Assembly: GCF_024172125.1 (NCBI RefSeq) | Contig: NZ_JAMZEA010000006.1 | Coordinates: 1-64,000, forward strand | DNA length: 64,000 nucleotides | Direction: 5' to 3' | Source of the DNA: Actinomadura rupiterrae | GTDB lineage: Bacteria; Actinomycetota; Actinomycetes; Streptosporangiales; Streptosporangiaceae | In this document: piece by piece, positions 8,161-17,315 of the stretch | Layout of the letters: every line of letters begins with the position of its first letter | Numbering within the stretch: the stretch's first letter is position 1 | The notes under the pieces: generated by a model | What the model was told of the DNA's origin: nothing | Database searches by the model: none | The model's input: the letters and a program-made list of their open reading frames with translations, nothing else | Position numbers and translations under genes: made by a program

Positions 8161-8457
8161 TCAACGGAGTATGGAGAAATGCACCGCACTGGCAAAGAGC
8201 AGCGGGCATGCGAGCGCCAGTACCAGATTAATGGTGCGCCACCGCATCCAGTTTCGGGAGTATGGGGCGGCGGCGGCCAGGATCCAGAAGACCGACCCCG
8301 TGACATACCCCAGGATGACCCAGAGTTCGGCGCCGATCCCGGCTCTGGAGCGGTTAGTCAGTGTCCCACAGATGCGGTACTCCAATCCCAGTAGAGGAAG
8401 TATGCATATCTGTAGGAGTAGCCAGGGGGCCCAGGCGCGCACGCCTCTAGAATTCAC
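8161..8457 (-). CDS. Small membrane protein, three predicted helices
   Basis: A 98-residue unknown protein. GTG at 8457 was chosen because hydrophobic sequence begins soon after it (RAWAPWLLLQICILPLLGL) and GAGAG precedes it. Three transmembrane segments are visible, near residues 9-25, 40-62 and 77-95. It lies 31 nt downstream of the secreted protease gene on the same strand and ends before a perfect hairpin, so the two are probably co-transcribed. A role in handling the protease is possible but unsupported. Codon use is less GC-biased than that of its neighbours, which hints at acquired DNA. Confidence 0.6.
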   Translation of the reverse strand: MNSRGVRAWAPWLLLQICILPLLGLEYRICGTLTNRSRAGIGAELWVILGYVTGSVFWILAAAAPYSRNWMRWRTINLVLALACPLLFASAVHFSILR

Positions 8458-8488
8458 GCTAGTCTGCTCTCGCTTGACGGGTCTTAGA

Positions 8489-10657
8489 TTACATGTGACT
8501 GTTGGCGATGCTCCAGAGTGCGTAGATATGGTTACCCCAGATGGCCGCGAAGGACCATTGACCGTAGCCGCCTTCATGGTAGCCGCCGAAAGTCGCTGCT
8601 ACTACCCAGGAATGGAAATTGTATTTATCATAGTAGACCCAGGGCGAACCGCTGACTCCGGCCTTCATGCCGCTGTCGCCACAATTGACGTCCCAGTAGT
8701 AATGTCCGTCGCCGAGCAGGGCCGGGTTCGACCTGCCATTGCAGCGTCGCGGATGCCTGTCGCCGCCAGGATAGCCGACGATGCTCACCCACTGGTCCCG
8801 GGGGATCGGGTTCCCGGAGATATTGTATCCGTTGATCCCGTACTTGCTGTAGAGAGTACTTCCGTTTTTGCGCTTCAGGACGACGATCGCCCAGTCACAT
8901 TGAGGGTTTCCACCTTTTCGACAGTTGTCCAGATAGACTTTCTTGATCCCCCAGACACCGTAAGGTGATTTCTTGTTGTCCCACATAGGGGCGAATACGA
9001 ACTTAGACCCGAAGTAGCCGTGCGTGTCGAAGCAGTGCGCTGCGGAAAGCACGAGGTTCCAGCCCACCACTATTCCCGAGCAGCCGAGTTTGGTGCCACT
9101 TCCATAGGGGAAGTAGAATTTCCCGATCTGCTTGTGGTGTGCTGTGAACGAGAAGGTGCTCTGGGCGGTTATGTCCGGAGGGCCGTCGGTCGGCTCGTCA
9201 TGGATGGTGTCCTCAGTGACCGCCTCGCTCTCCATCCCCCCGGGTACGAGACCGCTGGCCGCCACATCGGCGTCCATCTGGTCGTCGGCCTCCTGCATCC
9301 GCTCCGGGGTCCAGTAGTTCACTTCCTCGGAATCATCGTCGGTGCCCGCGTCGTAGACCTGGGTGACATCTTTCGCTGCCGCAGTGGCCAGGTACCCGCG
9401 GATGGTCACGTCAATGTGAACTTCGCCGTCGCTGTGATTGGTCACCATGACTTCGCTGTCCTGCCCGACGTCAGGAGTGTCGAACCCGTTGGTGGTCTGT
9501 GCCAATGCATAGCTCACGCTGGGAAGGTTCGGGTCGGGGAGCCCCTTGGGGTAGACCGAGAGGTAGCCGCTGCTGGTGGGCCGCCTGGCGTTGATGTTCA
9601 CGGCGACGGCGTTCACTTCGAGTCCGGCTGGTGCGCCCTGGACCGCTTTGAAGGTGATCGATTGGTTGGGCTTGACGGCGGCGGTGCTGTTGCCGGGAGT
9701 CCCGGTGCCATTGAGCGTGGAGAGAGCGACCACTGGATCGGTGGGGGTCAAGGTGCTGCCGGATCCATCTGCCGTGGAGAAATATCCGCGAAGGGTCACC
9801 GACACATCGACTGAGAAGGTTCCGTGGTTGGTGATCTTCAGCGTTCCGGAAGCGGAGAGCTTGGGGATGGCGAAGTTGGTGTTCAGTTCGTCTGGCTCAT
9901 AGTTCAGTGACGAGATCGACGGGTCGGCCGTGTCGGACGGGTAGACGCTCAGGTATCCGCCTGCGGCTTTGCCGCCGGCCAGGATGTTGAGCGCCACCGC
10001 CCCGACAGCGTTGGAGGGGACGTCGTTCTGGCCGGTGATCGGGACGGTCACGGTGGCTCCTGGCTGGAGCGGGGCCACGGCGGAGCCGATCCCGAAGCGG
10101 GTGTCGACCAGGTAGGCGGGGTTCACGGCGTGATACTCCTGCCCGGTATTCGCCCCCGCGTCCAGATAGTATCCGCGCGCGCTTACTGTGAAATGAGCGG
10201 CGCCGTCCGAGTTGTTGACGATACTGATCTTCCCAGTGCCGGACATCCGGGTGAGATCGAAGCCGGTGGTGGATTGACTGGCCGCGAACGTCAACGTCGA
10301 AATCTTGGTGGGCGCGTCCGACGGATAGATGGTCACCCATCCGGACTGGTCGGCCTCGTGAACGTTGATATTCAGCGCGACCGCTGTGATGCCTTTAGCC
10401 GGGATGGACCCGACCCCGGCGACGTCGAACGTCAGCGAGGCGTGTGGAGCCAGCTTGGCCCCTTGTGTCGGCCCAGTCGAGGTTCGAGTGTTCAACACCG
10501 ACAGATGGTCGAGTGGAACGTACTGGCTGGCCGGGCCGGTCTCAGCCCGGGCAGGGGCCGGCGTGGCCAGCAAGCCCGTGACAAGGCCGATCAGCGAGGT
10601 GAGCGCAACGGCCATCGCGACCGCGCGCCGGAACCTCGATCGAAAAAGTACCCGCAA
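8489..10657 (-). CDS. Secreted trypsin-fold serine protease with three N-terminal beta repeats
   Basis: About 722 residues. The start is uncertain: TTG at 10657 gives a basic n-region (RFRR) before the signal peptide ending PARA; GTG 10717 and ATG 10615 are alternatives. Three related beta-domains of about 115 residues follow, each with the pattern hydrophobic-VALNI...SGY/WLSVYPS...and ending RGY(Y/F/L). This module is common in actinobacterial surface proteins. After an acidic linker comes a chymotrypsin/V8-type protease domain with catalytic His in LSAAHCF (about residue 537), Asp in CDWAIVVL (about 588) and Ser in GVSGSPW (about 667). It should act outside the cell; the substrate is unknown. 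Confidence 0.8.
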   Translation of the reverse strand: MRVLFRSRFRRAVAMAVALTSLIGLVTGLLATPAPARAETGPASQYVPLDHLSVLNTRTSTGPTQGAKLAPHASLTFDVAGVGSIPAKGITAVALNINVHEADQSGWVTIYPSDAPTKISTLTFAASQSTTGFDLTRMSGTGKISIVNNSDGAAHFTVSARGYYLDAGANTGQEYHAVNPAYLVDTRFGIGSAVAPLQPGATVTVPITGQNDVPSNAVGAVALNILAGGKAAGGYLSVYPSDTADPSISSLNYEPDELNTNFAIPKLSASGTLKITNHGTFSVDVSVTLRGYFSTADGSGSTLTPTDPVVALSTLNGTGTPGNSTAAVKPNQSITFKAVQGAPAGLEVNAVAVNINARRPTSSGYLSVYPKGLPDPNLPSVSYALAQTTNGFDTPDVGQDSEVMVTNHSDGEVHIDVTIRGYLATAAAKDVTQVYDAGTDDDSEEVNYWTPERMQEADDQMDADVAASGLVPGGMESEAVTEDTIHDEPTDGPPDITAQSTFSFTAHHKQIGKFYFPYGSGTKLGCSGIVVGWNLVLSAAHCFDTHGYFGSKFVFAPMWDNKKSPYGVWGIKKVYLDNCRKGGNPQCDWAIVVLKRKNGSTLYSKYGINGYNISGNPIPRDQWVSIVGYPGGDRHPRRCNGRSNPALLGDGHYYWDVNCGDSGMKAGVSGSPWVYYDKYNFHSWVVAATFGGYHEGGYGQWSFAAIWGNHIYALWSIANSHM

Positions 10658-11340
10658 TTCTTTACTGTCCAATCTTCGGAAGCCCCGCGGCCCGACATGA
10701 AGTGTCGCTAGTGACACTGGGTGTCAGGTCGGGCCGCATGGAGCAATGCATCGACTGGCTGTTTGTCGAATGACAGACGCCAGGCTTGAGAGGGGACCGC
10801 TGCGATCTCGGTGTTGTTGGCTGCTTTGGCGCACCACGATGGCGCCGCCTGAGCGGAGCGCTGGGCTACGGACGTGGCCCGCCGGACCACCTGGGGGCAC
10901 GATCACGCGTGCGTTTACCTGTGCGCGCCTATCCCGAGGGTGATGATGTGTGGCCGTGGAGCGCTGTCCATTTCAGATCGCTCCGCCCGGCGTGCGGCCT
11001 CGCGCCGGCCATCGAGGTCAGGGAGACGGGTACCCGGCGCCCCGCCGGACGAGGAGAACATCCCGACCGCTCGACCAACGGGTCGGCGTCACGCAAGACC
11101 CGCCCGTACGTGCAGCAATCAGCTGCGAGATAGCACGCTCCGCCACTAGGTGAACCTCTACTTCAGCCGCGCCACAGTGCTCGCGGACGTCACTGCGCAT
11201 GATCCCCGTCAAGCGCAGGAACAGTTATAAGGCAAAGGTAAGCGTTAGGAAAGACCCAGATGCACATAATCTTCACGTATGTCGCGGGAGTAGCCGTACA
11301 GACGGGCCTCATCAGGTCGCACGGACACCTTCGGTGGTCG
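10658..11340. other. Gene-free stretch
   Basis: Upstream of the protease gene. I see no ORF with coding-like composition or recognisable motif on either strand. Short frames here are arginine-rich, as shadow frames in GC-rich DNA usually are. It should hold the protease promoter, which I could not pinpoint. Confidence 0.4.
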
Positions 11341-11745
11341 GAGTCGGCAGGCGCCCGCCACGCTCAAACACTGGGCCCGCTGATGTCCTCGCCGGCCCTC
11401 CTGCTGCTTACTGCGCAACTGACCACGACCGCGACGACCTCCGGGCAGGAAGCACGAAAGCTTCGGGAGGCATCCCGAATGATCCGGCAGCTGGGTGGCC
11501 GCCAGCGGTATGTCGTCGTGGACTGCTTCCAGCACCGAGGCGTTCGCGGTCCACGGCAACCCGCCCGAGTGATCATCTGTACTGGGCTCCTGGCCGTCCT
11601 TGGGAACGCGCATGCGAAGGCTATGCTCGCGCACGAGGAGCGTCATCGGCCATCGCCGCCACCTCGACCGGACTGCCCTCCGCATCTCCACCGCCGATCT
11701 TCCTCACATGTGGCCGCTTCGCCGCACGCTGGACTTCCCCCGTCC
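11341..11745 (+). pseudogene. Decayed partial copy of the M56 peptidase gene
   Basis: Nucleotide and protein similarity to 4890-5290 of the intact M56 gene is clear: GQEARKLREASRMIRQLGGR and RQRYVVVD, then (after a shift) RQPARVI and TGLL.VL, and the zinc motif region AHEERH. At least two frameshifts and a small deletion after HEERH break it. Both ends of the parent gene and the BlaI partner are missing. This is a duplicated fragment that has decayed. Confidence 0.75.
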
Positions 11746-11831
11746 GCGACGCGTGACCCTAGGGAGGGCGACCCTCTGTCATGTCGGCAACGAGCCGGTC
11801 GGGGTCGTGCCGATCCAACTCAGCGCCAAGC

Positions 11832-12581
11832 GTCGATCACTGGTGGCCCGCGCCGCCCACGAGCCTGGTGGCGAGAGGGCGCTCGTGCCCGGCGGTGTAG
11901 CGGGCGTCGCGGTCGAGGTCGGCGACGGTTTCCTGAGCGGTGCGTTGGCGGTGGTGCTGCCAGGTCTGGGGGTCGGCGTCGGGGGCAGGTTGGGTGAGGC
12001 AGTTGTCCAGGTCGGTGAGTAGTCGCCGGATCTGCAGCGTCTGACCGGCCTGGTGATCGGTGCCGCCGTGATGCAGCCACCATGTCCCGGCGTCGGTGCC
12101 GACCAGCAGGAAAGCGGGCAGCCGGTAGGGCAGCCCGGTCAGTGAGGTGATCCGCCAGCACCGGGCCTGCCGCGACGCCAGCCAGTCGTCGAAGTCGGCC
12201 AGGGTGGGGACCAGGTGGAGCCGGGCGTGGGTGACGCCGGGGTCGGCCTTGGCCAGGGCGAGAATCGGCATCTCATAGGTCCGTCGCAGCCGGCCCCGGA
12301 CACGTTCGGCCAGGTCCTGCAGCTCGGCCAGCTCCCCCGCCGACAGCCGGCACAGCGACGGCACGTGTCGGCGAGGCAGGACCACCAGGTGCCCGGGAGT
12401 CAGGCCGTCGAAGGCGGGCACGGCCACGCACCGTCGCGACGCGGCGATGATCCGGCTGTGCTCGGCGCCGAGCAGCTGCTGCACCGGGGAGTCAAGCACG
12501 GTCGGATCGGCTTCCCGGCACGCCGGGCATGGCCGAGCACGGGCCGCCTTCGCCTCTCTCCCGTCGGCAGGGCCCGGCACC
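11832..12581. repeat. Copy 1 of a ~750-bp duplicated block (HIT-like gene)
   Basis: Nearly the same sequence recurs at 28093-28839 in the same orientation. Similarity starts at GTCGATCACTGGTGGCC and ends at CCCGGCACC. The end encoding the protein N-terminus (about 85 residues) is essentially identical; the other half differs at scattered positions. Confidence 0.9.
11837..12580 (-). CDS. HIT-like protein, copy 1, degenerate histidine triad
   Basis: About 247 residues. No ATG is in frame near the start of similarity; GTG at 12580 is the best choice, without a clear ribosome site. A long open frame continues upstream but overlaps the MFS gene and is a shadow. The N-terminal 130 residues match HIT proteins: CPAC zinc-like pair, TPGHLVVLPRRHVPSL, then THARLHLVP where HxHxHxx is expected. 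The middle, nucleophilic His is replaced by Arg, so hydrolase or transferase activity is doubtful. The C-terminal part (WWLHHGGTDHQAG...) is rich in Trp/His and has no match I know. Compared with copy 2 it has lost the original start region. Confidence 0.65.
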   Translation of the reverse strand: MPGPADGREAKAARARPCPACREADPTVLDSPVQQLLGAEHSRIIAASRRCVAVPAFDGLTPGHLVVLPRRHVPSLCRLSAGELAELQDLAERVRGRLRRTYEMPILALAKADPGVTHARLHLVPTLADFDDWLASRQARCWRITSLTGLPYRLPAFLLVGTDAGTWWLHHGGTDHQAGQTLQIRRLLTDLDNCLTQPAPDADPQTWQHHRQRTAQETVADLDRDARYTAGHERPLATRLVGGAGHQ

Positions 12582-12643
12582 AAAGGCCCCCCATGGCCCG
12601 TTGCCGAGAAGTGTGCTTGCCCCCGAGCGGTGTCCGCGCGAGG

Positions 12644-12688
12644 CCGTGTGGGGGCGGGCCGTGTGGGGGCGGGCCGTGTGGGGGCGGG
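12644..12688. repeat. Three perfect 15-bp tandem repeats
   Basis: Unit CCGTGTGGGGGCGGG repeated three times, located between the HIT-like gene and the divergent MFS gene, where their promoters should be. Confidence 0.9.
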
Positions 12689-12796
12689 CCGGGTTCGGGC
12701 GATGCCGTTCAGGTGTTGTTGCCGAGTCTGGCGGGGGATCTTGATGCACCCTTCTATGCCTGGTCGGTAAGCGATCAAGGTGATCGAGGGGGCTTC

Positions 12797-14076
12797 ATGC
12801 GGCTGCGGGAACTGGCGCGGCGGCTGGCGCGGGCGTGGGAGCCGGTACGGGACTTCCGGCGGTATCTGGCGGCGCGGCTGGTGTCGCAGACGGGTACCTC
12901 GATGGCTCCGGTGGCGTTGGCGTTCGCGGTCCTTCAGATCCACGGCGGTGCGGGTGCGCTGGGTGTGGTGCTGGCAGCGAGCATAGTCCCGCAGATGGCG
13001 TTGATGTTGATCGGTGGTGCGGTCGCTGACCGGAACCCGCAGGGCCGGATCCTGGTTGCGAGTCATGTGATCTCCGGGGTCAACCAGGTCGTGGTCGTGG
13101 TGTTGCTGGTGACCGGGCGTGCGCAGATGTGGCATCTGGTCGCTACGGCGGTGGTGTCTGGCGGGGTCGGGGCGTTCTTCGGCCCTGCGGCTCAGGGGAT
13201 GGTGAGGCAGCTCGTTGGCAAGGACGCGCTGCGGGAGGCCAACGCGCTGCTGCGGCTGGCGCAGAATGTCGTGAAGGTCTTGTCGCCGGCGGTGGCAGGG
13301 GTGCTGATCGGGTGGGCGGGGGCGCAGGCGGCGGTGGGATATGACGCCGCGACGTTCTTCGTCGCGGCGGTGATGCTGTCCCGCTTGCGGGTTCCGTTGA
13401 CGCCGATCAAGAGCAAGAACATGGTCAGCTCCTTGAGGGAGGGGTGGGCGGATTTCTGGTCGCGCCGCTGGCTGTGGATCATGGTGGGGCAGTCCGCGGT
13501 GTGCTGCACGCCCTGGTTGATCGGCTACATGGTGCTGGGGCCCCTGTACGCGCGGGACTTCCTGGGCGGCGCGGCGAGTTGCGGGCTGGTCGCAGGCGGG
13601 TTCGCCGCCGGGTTGATCACCGGGTCGGTCGTCGTGCTGGCGCTTCGGCCGCAGCACGTCGCGCTGGTCGCGTGCACCGCGATGGGCCGACCGCGCTGCC
13701 GTTGGCCGCTTTGGCGTTGCAGGCCCCGCTGCCGGTCCTGGTGGCGGCGTTCGTCACCGGTGTCGGCCTGGATGTCAGCATCAACAGGTTCGGGACCTAC
13801 CAGCAGCGCCAGGTGCCGACCGGCCTCCAGGCGCGGACGGCGTCGTACTCGCTGCTGGCCCAGCAGTTGCCGATTCCGCTGGGAAATCTGCTGGCCGGGC
13901 CGATGGAGCGCGCGTTCGGCTTGGTTGGGTCGCTGGTCGGGTGCGCGACCGTGATCGTGGCGGTCGCGTGGATGCCGCTGCTCAGCCGGGGGGTTCGGGC
14001 GATGGGGCTGCCCGCGCCGGAGCGCGCCGCGCCGGTCGCAGCGCGAGCTGCGGCCGGTGCGGGCGCCGTCACCTGA
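12797..14076 (+). pseudogene. MFS exporter (EntS-like), frameshifted
   Basis: ATG after GATCGAGGGGG. The product would be about 426 residues with roughly 12 membrane helices and the pattern of the MFS_3/EntS group: YLAARLVSQTGTSMAPVALA at the first helix, GGAVADRNPQGRILV at loop 2-3. The frame is intact to about 13685 (CTAMG), after which coding continues one frame over (TALPLAALALQAPLPVLV ... FGTYQQRQVP) to TGA at 14076. One base has been gained or lost there. If not a sequencing error, the last four helices are lost. The transported substrate is unknown. Confidence 0.75.
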
Positions 14077-14079
14077 TGA

Positions 14080-14417
14080 TCAGTGGCGGGCGGCGAGGTA
14101 GAACGGCCGGGCCTGGGCGACGGCCGCTTCGGCGCTGAGGATGCCGCGGTCGCGTGCCGCAGCGGTCAACTCTCCGCCGGGGTACCGCCGGTCAGGCCCC
14201 ACCGGGCGGTGAGGTTGGCGCGGATACGGGTGGCGTCAAGGTGGTCGGTGGTTCGGCCGGGCCCGGACGCGGCGGCCTGGTTGACGCGCCATGCGGTGAC
14301 GGCGGCTCTCGCGCCGGTGTCCAGGTCGATGAGGCCGGCGGCCTCGGCGGGGGTCTCGGGCCAAATGCTGGCTGTGGGGTCCAGGCGGGCCTCCAGGAGG
14401 TCCGGGTTTCAGACCAT
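14080..14417 (-). pseudogene. Remnant of an unknown gene
   Basis: Minus-strand reading gives coding-like peptide NPDLLEARLDPTASIWPETP, then LIDLDTGARAAVTAWRVNQA and RIRANLTARWGLTGG, ending with a frameshift near 14168 into RDRGILSAEAAVAQARPFY and LAARH-stop. A stop at the upstream side truncates the start. I do not recognise the family. Its 3' end abuts the MFS stop. Confidence 0.4.
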
Positions 14418-14980
14418 CCTGATGTTGGGTTCCGTCCGGCCTGCCACACATGCGGCTTGGACCGTGGCTGATGGGTTGTTGGAACCAGCGCCACGGGCAC
14501 CTATTTCGTGGAACCAAGGAATCTGCAGGCCAGGCATAACTTCCTGGCCCTGAGTCGGCGATCCGCCACTCTGCCCGCTGGCCACATCAGGCCAGCGCCC
14601 AAGGCGAGCTGACACTTGTCAAGTGATCACGAAAACGATGTAGTTAGCCCTGCGCCTGACGGAGACACAGACAGGCTACTCAGAAAATGACAAACGCGCA
14701 GGGAATTATCTTATGCCTCTGGTGAGACCGCGGACTGGCCGGCACCCTGACGTATCCTGATCAAGTTTTCCGGGTCCGCCATTGGCATGCCACAGCCGAT
14801 CCTGCCTTTCGAATGCCCTGGGCGGGGAAGACTCGCCATGCCCTGGCCGCGAGAACAAGGAGCCATTTCCCACTAAGAGCGAGGCAGCCTCTTTACGCTG
14901 GATCGGTCCATACCATTCGAGAAGAATCGCTCACGCCTACTCTGCTTGATGCGGCGTGGCTAGTGGAAAGGAAAGTACAG
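14418..14980. other. Gene-free stretch upstream of the crystallin-like gene
   Basis: No convincing ORF. The last part is less GC-rich than average, and the long upstream extension of the next ORF (from 14813) lacks a signal-peptide start, so it is treated as untranslated leader. Confidence 0.4.
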
Positions 14981-15550
14981 ATGCGCACTTTCAAGTCCCG
15001 GTCGGTTCTTAGTCTGGCGTCGGGGATCACCATCCTCGCAGCAACCGTGGCTGGCTCGGCTGGATCCGCCTCGGCCGCGACGCACAGCGGCGCGAGTGCT
15101 GTCGACCACCAGATCGCGCGGCAGCTGCGCTCGTTTCCCGGCGGCACGCGGGTGAGCGGGAACCAGATTGCCTACGATGGGGGGTCTGTGGTGCTGGAAT
15201 TCCCGGCAGCGGGCCAGAAGTCTCTCGCCACGGGCTCGACAAGCCACGGGTGCCCCCTTCCCACCGCCACCCACTACGCGGGGTGGGCATGCTTCTACGA
15301 CGGAAGCAACTTCTCAGGGACCATCCTCAAATTGGATCTCGCCGTCTGGGCTAACGCAGGGCGCGTTGAATTCTCCAAGTGGGGGTTTGCATACAAGACG
15401 TCCTCGTGGGAATTCACTGATGATACTGGTCAGGCGAACGTCTACGGTGGAAGTAACTTCCTATGGAGCACGAGTGGTCCGACGAATTCCGCTTACGTAG
15501 GCGCAGCAAACGACAACAAGGCGACGGCCGCTTTCTTGATCTACGATTAG
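14981..15550 (+). CDS. Secreted beta/gamma-crystallin-like (I36 inhibitor-type) protein
   Basis: 189 residues from ATG 14981, chosen because GGAAAGGAAAG precedes it and a signal peptide (SGITILAATVAGSAGSASAA) follows. The C-terminal 90 residues, with ACFYDGSNFSGTIL and ANVYGGSNFLW, carry the repeated Tyr-Asp/Gly-Gly-x-x-Phe pattern of Greek-key crystallin folds. These are also found in Streptomyces metalloprotease inhibitors of family I36. Two cysteines could form a disulfide. It probably acts outside the cell, as an inhibitor or as a calcium-binding or stress protein; the sequence does not decide. Not part of an operon. Confidence 0.7.
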   Translation: MRTFKSRSVLSLASGITILAATVAGSAGSASAATHSGASAVDHQIARQLRSFPGGTRVSGNQIAYDGGSVVLEFPAAGQKSLATGSTSHGCPLPTATHYAGWACFYDGSNFSGTILKLDLAVWANAGRVEFSKWGFAYKTSSWEFTDDTGQANVYGGSNFLWSTSGPTNSAYVGAANDNKATAAFLIYD

Positions 15551-16018
15551 AATCGGCTGGTTCGGCTGATCTCTGCGCGCTCCAGGAGAAGAACCATCCG
15601 TTGCGGCGCTTCGGAGCTTGAGGAGCACTAAGCACGGCAGCGGGGTCGATGAGGGTCTAGCAGCTCATCGACCACTACCCGGCCCGCTACTCCATGGGAC
15701 GGTCCGGAAGCGCGCCCTGGCCGGGCGGGAGGCCGTGCGCCGCTTCCGCCGGGGTCCAGACGCGTTAGAAACACGTTGGCCCCTGCTCGCCAACGTACTC
15801 TTGAGTGGTCTACCAGTCCGGGGTCCTCGCCAGTTCTAATGGAATACGTCCTGGGTCTGGGGGTCCTGCTGGAAGGGGGTGGATGCCATGGATTGTCACG
15901 CCCTTCCAGCACGCCCTTGAGGTCCGCCCGGTCTCCTCGAGGGCTCGCACAGCGCAGCATCCTGGGCTGGCTCGTCCGGCCCAGGATGCTGCCTGCCAGC
16001 TTCTGGTCCCCGGTCTCC
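15551..16018. other. Gene-free stretch
   Basis: No supported gene on either strand; it carries the perfect hairpin at 15954-15992. Confidence 0.4.
15954..15992. repeat. Perfect 14-bp inverted repeat
   Basis: GCAGCATCCTGGGC (15954-15967) and GCCCAGGATGCTGC (15979-15992), 11-nt loop, no T-run. It could be a terminator for the minus-strand ORF ending at 16019, or a mobile-element end. Confidence 0.7.
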
Positions 16019-16438
16019 TCACAGGAGCAGCCAACGCCGACAGAAGACCAGAAACTCCGCGTCATTCACGACGTAGACCAGCGTCCTGTCCTGATGACCT
16101 CCTCGGGTATGACTTCCCTTCGGTGATGAGGCGGTGGTAGTTCGAGCCAAGCACCGCACGACGTCTGTCTGGCGCCAGCCCTCTCGCTCAGGCCAGATCG
16201 TGTCTTGCCGGGGGTGGGTCGGCACCGTACGCCGCGTCGCACCTACCAGATCGTCTGGTTGGATCCAGGTGCGCAGCGTGCTCTTGTCGCCTGACAACAG
16301 CACCACCGTCTGCGGGTTGCCCGGCCCGAACCCCGGCTGCTCGGATAGCGGACCCGCCGCGGCGCCGGGACGGCCAGCTTGTGCCGGCGACACACGTCCA
16401 CGCCGACCACTCCCAGGCCGCGCAGCAGTTCCAGGCAT
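16019..16438 (-). CDS. Doubtful ORF, possible RelE/HigB-like remnant
   Basis: A 139-codon frame whose middle (QTVVLLSGDKSTLRTWI) recalls the VVLLAGDK strand of RelE/ParE-type toxins and whose end (RTLVYVVNDAEFLVFC) recalls the core strands of YoeB-like toxins. The intervening sequence does not follow either family, and the N-terminal third looks like shadow coding. It may be a fossil of one or two toxin genes. The perfect hairpin 27 nt beyond its stop would suit a terminator. Confidence 0.25.
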   Translation of the reverse strand: MPGTAARPGSGRRGRVSPAQAGRPGAAAGPLSEQPGFGPGNPQTVVLLSGDKSTLRTWIQPDDLVGATRRTVPTHPRQDTIWPEREGWRQTDVVRCLARTTTASSPKGSHTRGGHQDRTLVYVVNDAEFLVFCRRWLLL

Positions 16439-16544
16439 ACTACGAGCCGATGCACCCGCGCGTCCCGTGCGCCTGGGCCCTGCGTCAGGGTCCTTTCGGC
16501 TGAGCTAAATGACCCCGATGCCGGCGGCGACGATGAAGATGAGG

Positions 16545-17312
16545 TCAGGGCCTGGCGAGTCCGGGCCGGTTCGGGCTGAGTTGTCCGAGCAGGTAGGCGG
16601 TGAGTTGTTTAGCGGCGGGCCGGCCGACAGGATCGGCAGGCCCAGCCGATGTCCTCGAAGGCGGGGAACCGCAGGGCCCAGCGGTGGCTGGTGCGCGGTG
16701 GAAGGCGCGTGGTGTCGGGGGAGCTGCCCAGGGCGTGTGGCGGCCGGGGCGGCATAGGTGATCGGCGGGGTTGCGGGTCCAGGACCACCATAGGGACGCC
16801 CCCGGCGACCACACGTCGCCCGTGTAGTGACCGCGACATGCTCGTCAAAGGTCGGGATCGCCTCGGTGATGCCGGAACGATGGATTGGGCCCGGCCGCCG
16901 CAGCGGAAGTGGAGTGGAACTCCTGCGGAGACCGCGGCGGGGAGCTTGGGCGCAGCCAGGTCGATCAGGTGCGTGACGCCTGGTTCGATCAGGACGGGGT
17001 CGGGCCGGAGACCGCCGTACGTGCAACCTGCGGTGCGCAGCTCGGCGAGCCCGGAGGCGTCGGCGGACGTGGGGAGCAGGCGGTGTCGCGGCTGGCGGCG
17101 CTGTCGTCGCCCCGGTGTGCCGGTTCCAGAGCGTCCCCACCGTGGTGCCCTCCAGCCAGCGCAGCAGCCAGGACCGGGCCTCACCGTTCCGCGGCGCTGG
17201 GGGGCGGGATCAGCAGAGCGGAAGGGCCCCATTGCAGGGCGGAATTGCTGCAAAGTGCTCTTAACTGCGGCCGGTAGGCGACTTGAGCCGCGGGATGCAG
17301 CAGAGTCACCAC
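16545..17312 (-). pseudogene. Protein-kinase-like pseudogene
   Basis: Reading across frames on the minus strand recovers a degraded small actinobacterial kinase-like protein. It starts with GTG at 17312 (VTLLHPAAQVAYRPQLRAL, SALLIPPPSAAER), then shifts to GEARSWLLRWLEGTTV. It continues as LAELRTAGCTYGGLRPDPVL and IEPGVTHLIDLA, which corresponds to the catalytic loop HGDLRPDHVLI/LIDFA with His and Asp lost. Further on come GDVWSPGASLWWSWT (the DVYSLG region) and a helical end. Several frameshifts and lost catalytic residues make it inactive. It starts 3 nt after the ABC permease stop. Confidence 0.55.
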
Positions 17313-17315
17313 CGT

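Noticed and set aside
10640..10690. Plus-strand peptide DRKSTR recalling sequencing-adapter translation
   Set aside because: The nucleotides (GATCGAAAAAGTACCCGC) do not match the adapter sequence beyond the first bases; coincidence.
12581..13657. Long minus-strand open frame extending upstream of HIT-like copy 1
   Set aside because: Its Gln/Arg/His-rich content is the complement of the clearly coding MFS gene; it is a GC-rich shadow.
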